Positions 4,304 to 5,812 of a stretch of DNA of 5,812 nt are shown piece by piece (the stretch's first letter is position 1; each line of letters begins with the position of its first letter). The stretch is from Gammaproteobacteria bacterium. Its GTDB lineage: Bacteria; Pseudomonadota; Gammaproteobacteria; S144-34. The stretch covers positions 1 through 5,812 of the forward strand of contig WFOW01000056.1 in assembly GCA_015487895.1 (NCBI GenBank), read 5' to 3'. Below the pieces are notes generated by a model that was given only the letters and a program-made list of their open reading frames with translations, did no database searches and was not told where the DNA came from. Both the position numbers and the translations under genes were made by a program.

Positions 4304-5719
4304 ATGGGCGGCAGGACCCTCTACGACAAGATCTGGGACGAGCACGTGGTGCGGGCCGAGCCCGACGGCACCACGCTGCTCTACATCGACCGCCACCTGG
4401 TGCACGAGGTCACCTCGCCGCAGGCCTTCGAGGGCCTGCGGCTGGCGGGGCGGCGGCCGTGGCGCCCGCAGGCCATTCTTGCGGTGCCCGACCACAACGT
4501 GCCCACCACCGACCGCTCGCGCGGCATCGACGATCCGGTCTCGCGCGTGCAGGTCGAGACGCTGGACCGCAACTGCCGCGAGTTCGGCATCACCGAGTTC
4601 GCCATGGACGACCCGCGCCAGGGCATCGTCCACGTCATCGGCCCGGAGCAGGGCTTCACCCTGCCCGGCATGACCATCGTCTGCGGCGACTCGCACACCT
4701 CCACGCACGGGGCCTTCGGGGCGCTCGCCTTCGGCATCGGGACCTCCGAGGTCGAGCACGTGCTCGCCACGCAGTGCCTGCTGACGCGCAAGTCGCGCAA
4801 CATGCGCGCGCGCTTCACCGGCACGCTCCCGCCCGGCGTCTACGCCAAGGACATGGCGCTCTTCCTCATCGGGCGCATCGGCACCGCGGGCGGCACGGGC
4901 TGCGCGCTCGAGTTCGCGGGCGAGGCCGTCGAGGGGCTGTCCATGGAGGGGCGCATGACGCTGTGCAACATGGCCATCGAGGCCGGCGCGCGCGCGGGGC
5001 TGGTGGCCGTCGACGAGACCACGATCCGCTACCTCGAGGGCCGTCCGCTCGCGCCCAGGGGCGCGCTGTGGGAGCGCGCGGTCGAGGCCTGGCGCGGGCT
5101 CGTGAGCGATCCCGACGCCGTCTTCGACCGCGAGGTGGAAGTCGACGTCTCGGCCCTGGAGCCGCAGGTGACCTGGGGCACCTCGCCCGAGATGGTCGTC
5201 GGCGTGGGCGGGCGCGTGCCGGACCCGGCCGACGAGCCCGACCCGGTGCGCCGCGGCGACATGGAGCGGGCGCTCGCCTACATGGGCCTCGAGCCCGGCA
5301 CGCCCATGGCCGAGATCGCCGTCGACCGCGTCTTCATCGGCTCCTGCACCAACGCGCGCATCGAGGACCTGCGCGCCGCCGCCGCCGTGGTGCGCGGCCG
5401 GCGCGTGGCGCGCAGCGTGCGCCAGGCGCTCGTGGTGCCGGGCTCGGGCCTGGTCAAGCGCCAGGCCGAGGCCGAGGGTCTCGACCGCATCTTCCGCGCG
5501 GCCGGCTTCGAGTGGCGCGAGCCCGGCTGCTCCATGTGCCTGGCGATGAACGCCGACCGCCTCGGGCCGGGCGAGCGCTGCGCCTCGACCTCGAACCGCA
5601 ACTTCGAGGGCCGGCAGGGCGCGGGCGGGCGCACGCACCTCGTCAGCCCGGCGATGGCCGCGGCCGCCGCGGTCGCCGGCCGCTTCGTCGACGTGCGCGA
5701 GCTGCTCGAGGCCGCCTGA
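4304..5719 (+). CDS. leuC: 3-isopropylmalate dehydratase, large subunit
   Basis: The 471-residue product is the catalytic subunit of isopropylmalate isomerase, which converts 2-isopropylmalate to 3-isopropylmalate in leucine synthesis, using a [4Fe-4S] cluster. The start [16 protein letters not shown] is canonical. Family motifs are [10 protein letters not shown] (63-72), [20 protein letters not shown] (128-147) with EVEHVLATQ after it, and [14 protein letters not shown] around 343-356. The three cluster cysteines are present: C348 in GSCTN, and C409 and C412 in GCSMC. The end carries [12 protein letters not shown], the substrate-binding loop, and [11 protein letters not shown]. The length is the normal one for bacterial LeuC, and shorter than aconitase. 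It acts as a heterodimer with LeuD, whose gene begins 16 bp downstream. The start lies 27 bp after the MFS gene, with its own -10 element and a hairpin at the ribosome binding region. Confidence 0.97.
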   Translation: MGGRTLYDKIWDEHVVRAEPDGTTLLYIDRHLVHEVTSPQAFEGLRLAGRRPWRPQAILAVPDHNVPTTDRSRGIDDPVSRVQVETLDRNCREFGITEFAMDDPRQGIVHVIGPEQGFTLPGMTIVCGDSHTSTHGAFGALAFGIGTSEVEHVLATQCLLTRKSRNMRARFTGTLPPGVYAKDMALFLIGRIGTAGGTGCALEFAGEAVEGLSMEGRMTLCNMAIEAGARAGLVAVDETTIRYLEGRPLAPRGALWERAVEAWRGLVSDPDAVFDREVEVDVSALEPQVTWGTSPEMVVGVGGRVPDPADEPDPVRRGDMERALAYMGLEPGTPMAEIAVDRVFIGSCTNARIEDLRAAAAVVRGRRVARSVRQALVVPGSGLVKRQAEAEGLDRIFRAAGFEWREPGCSMCLAMNADRLGPGERCASTSNRNFEGRQGAGGRTHLVSPAMAAAAAVAGRFVDVRELLEAA

Positions 5720-5735
5720 GAGGAGGAGGCCGGAG

Positions 5736-5812
5736 ATGGAGCCTTTCGAGCGGGTCACGGGACTGGTCGCGCCCCTCGACCGCGCCAACGTGGACACCGA
5801 CCAGATCATCCC
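5736..5812 (+). CDS. leuD: 3-isopropylmalate dehydratase, small subunit, N-terminal fragment (cut by window end)
   Basis: The first 25 codons read MEPFERVTGLVAPLDRANVDTDQII and continue into a proline. This is the characteristic N terminus of LeuD, including the LDRxNVDTDxIIP motif. LeuD completes the isomerase active site with LeuC and its swivelling domain. The ribosome binding site AGGAGG lies in GAGGAGGAGG at 5720-5729, 6 nt before the ATG, so leuCD are co-transcribed. Nothing can be said of the rest of the gene. Confidence 0.95.
   Translation, partial: MEPFERVTGLVAPLDRANVDTDQII

Noticed and set aside
4286..5809. 507-codon minus-strand frame opposite leuC
   Set aside because: Same reason: leuC is certain on the + strand, and the antisense frame encodes an Arg/Ala/His-rich product without recognisable features.

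Overview
The window is a very GC-rich chromosomal segment. Protein family resemblance suggests a sulfur-metabolising gammaproteobacterium, perhaps a purple sulfur bacterium or a chemolithotrophic relative near Chromatiales/Ectothiorhodospiraceae. That placement is inference: it rests on a rhodanese - tusA - dsrE2 gene order, on a LeuC/LeuD pair of proteobacterial type, and on an aroC - MFS pair. No 16S rRNA or other decisive marker is present.

Left part (1-1115, + strand): the 3' end of a single-domain rhodanese, then a complete tusA, then a complete dsrE2. This is the known rhd-tusA-dsrE2 module, which passes protein-bound persulfide sulfur in the cytoplasm. The three genes look transcriptionally separable. 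A promoter-like sequence lies between rhd and tusA, an intrinsic terminator begins inside the last codons of tusA, and a very strong intrinsic terminator follows dsrE2.

Middle part (1116-1982): a 67-residue uncharacterised protein is encoded on the minus strand with a strong Shine-Dalgarno sequence, flanked by non-coding DNA dense in repeats. The 523-bp stretch 1460-1982 carries an imperfectly duplicated composite of hairpin modules, a GACGGGW heptamer array with G-quadruplex spacing, and two sequences resembling GTAG/GTGG-type REP elements.

Right part (1983-5812, + strand): aroC (chorismate synthase) overlaps by 4 bp an MFS transporter gene of the 3-phenylpropionate/HcaT-like family. leuC (isopropylmalate isomerase large subunit) follows, and leuD (small subunit) is cut by the window end. 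The -10 hexamer of leuC overlaps the stop codon of the MFS gene. aroC has no Shine-Dalgarno sequence, and its candidate -10 is so close to the ATG that the mRNA could be leaderless. The aroC and leu genes are ordinary biosynthesis genes for chorismate (aromatic amino acids) and leucine.

I see no rRNA, tRNA, CRISPR array, transposase or phage gene. The coding content is of known types. The least explained part is the repeat mosaic upstream of aroC and the small minus-strand gene beside it.
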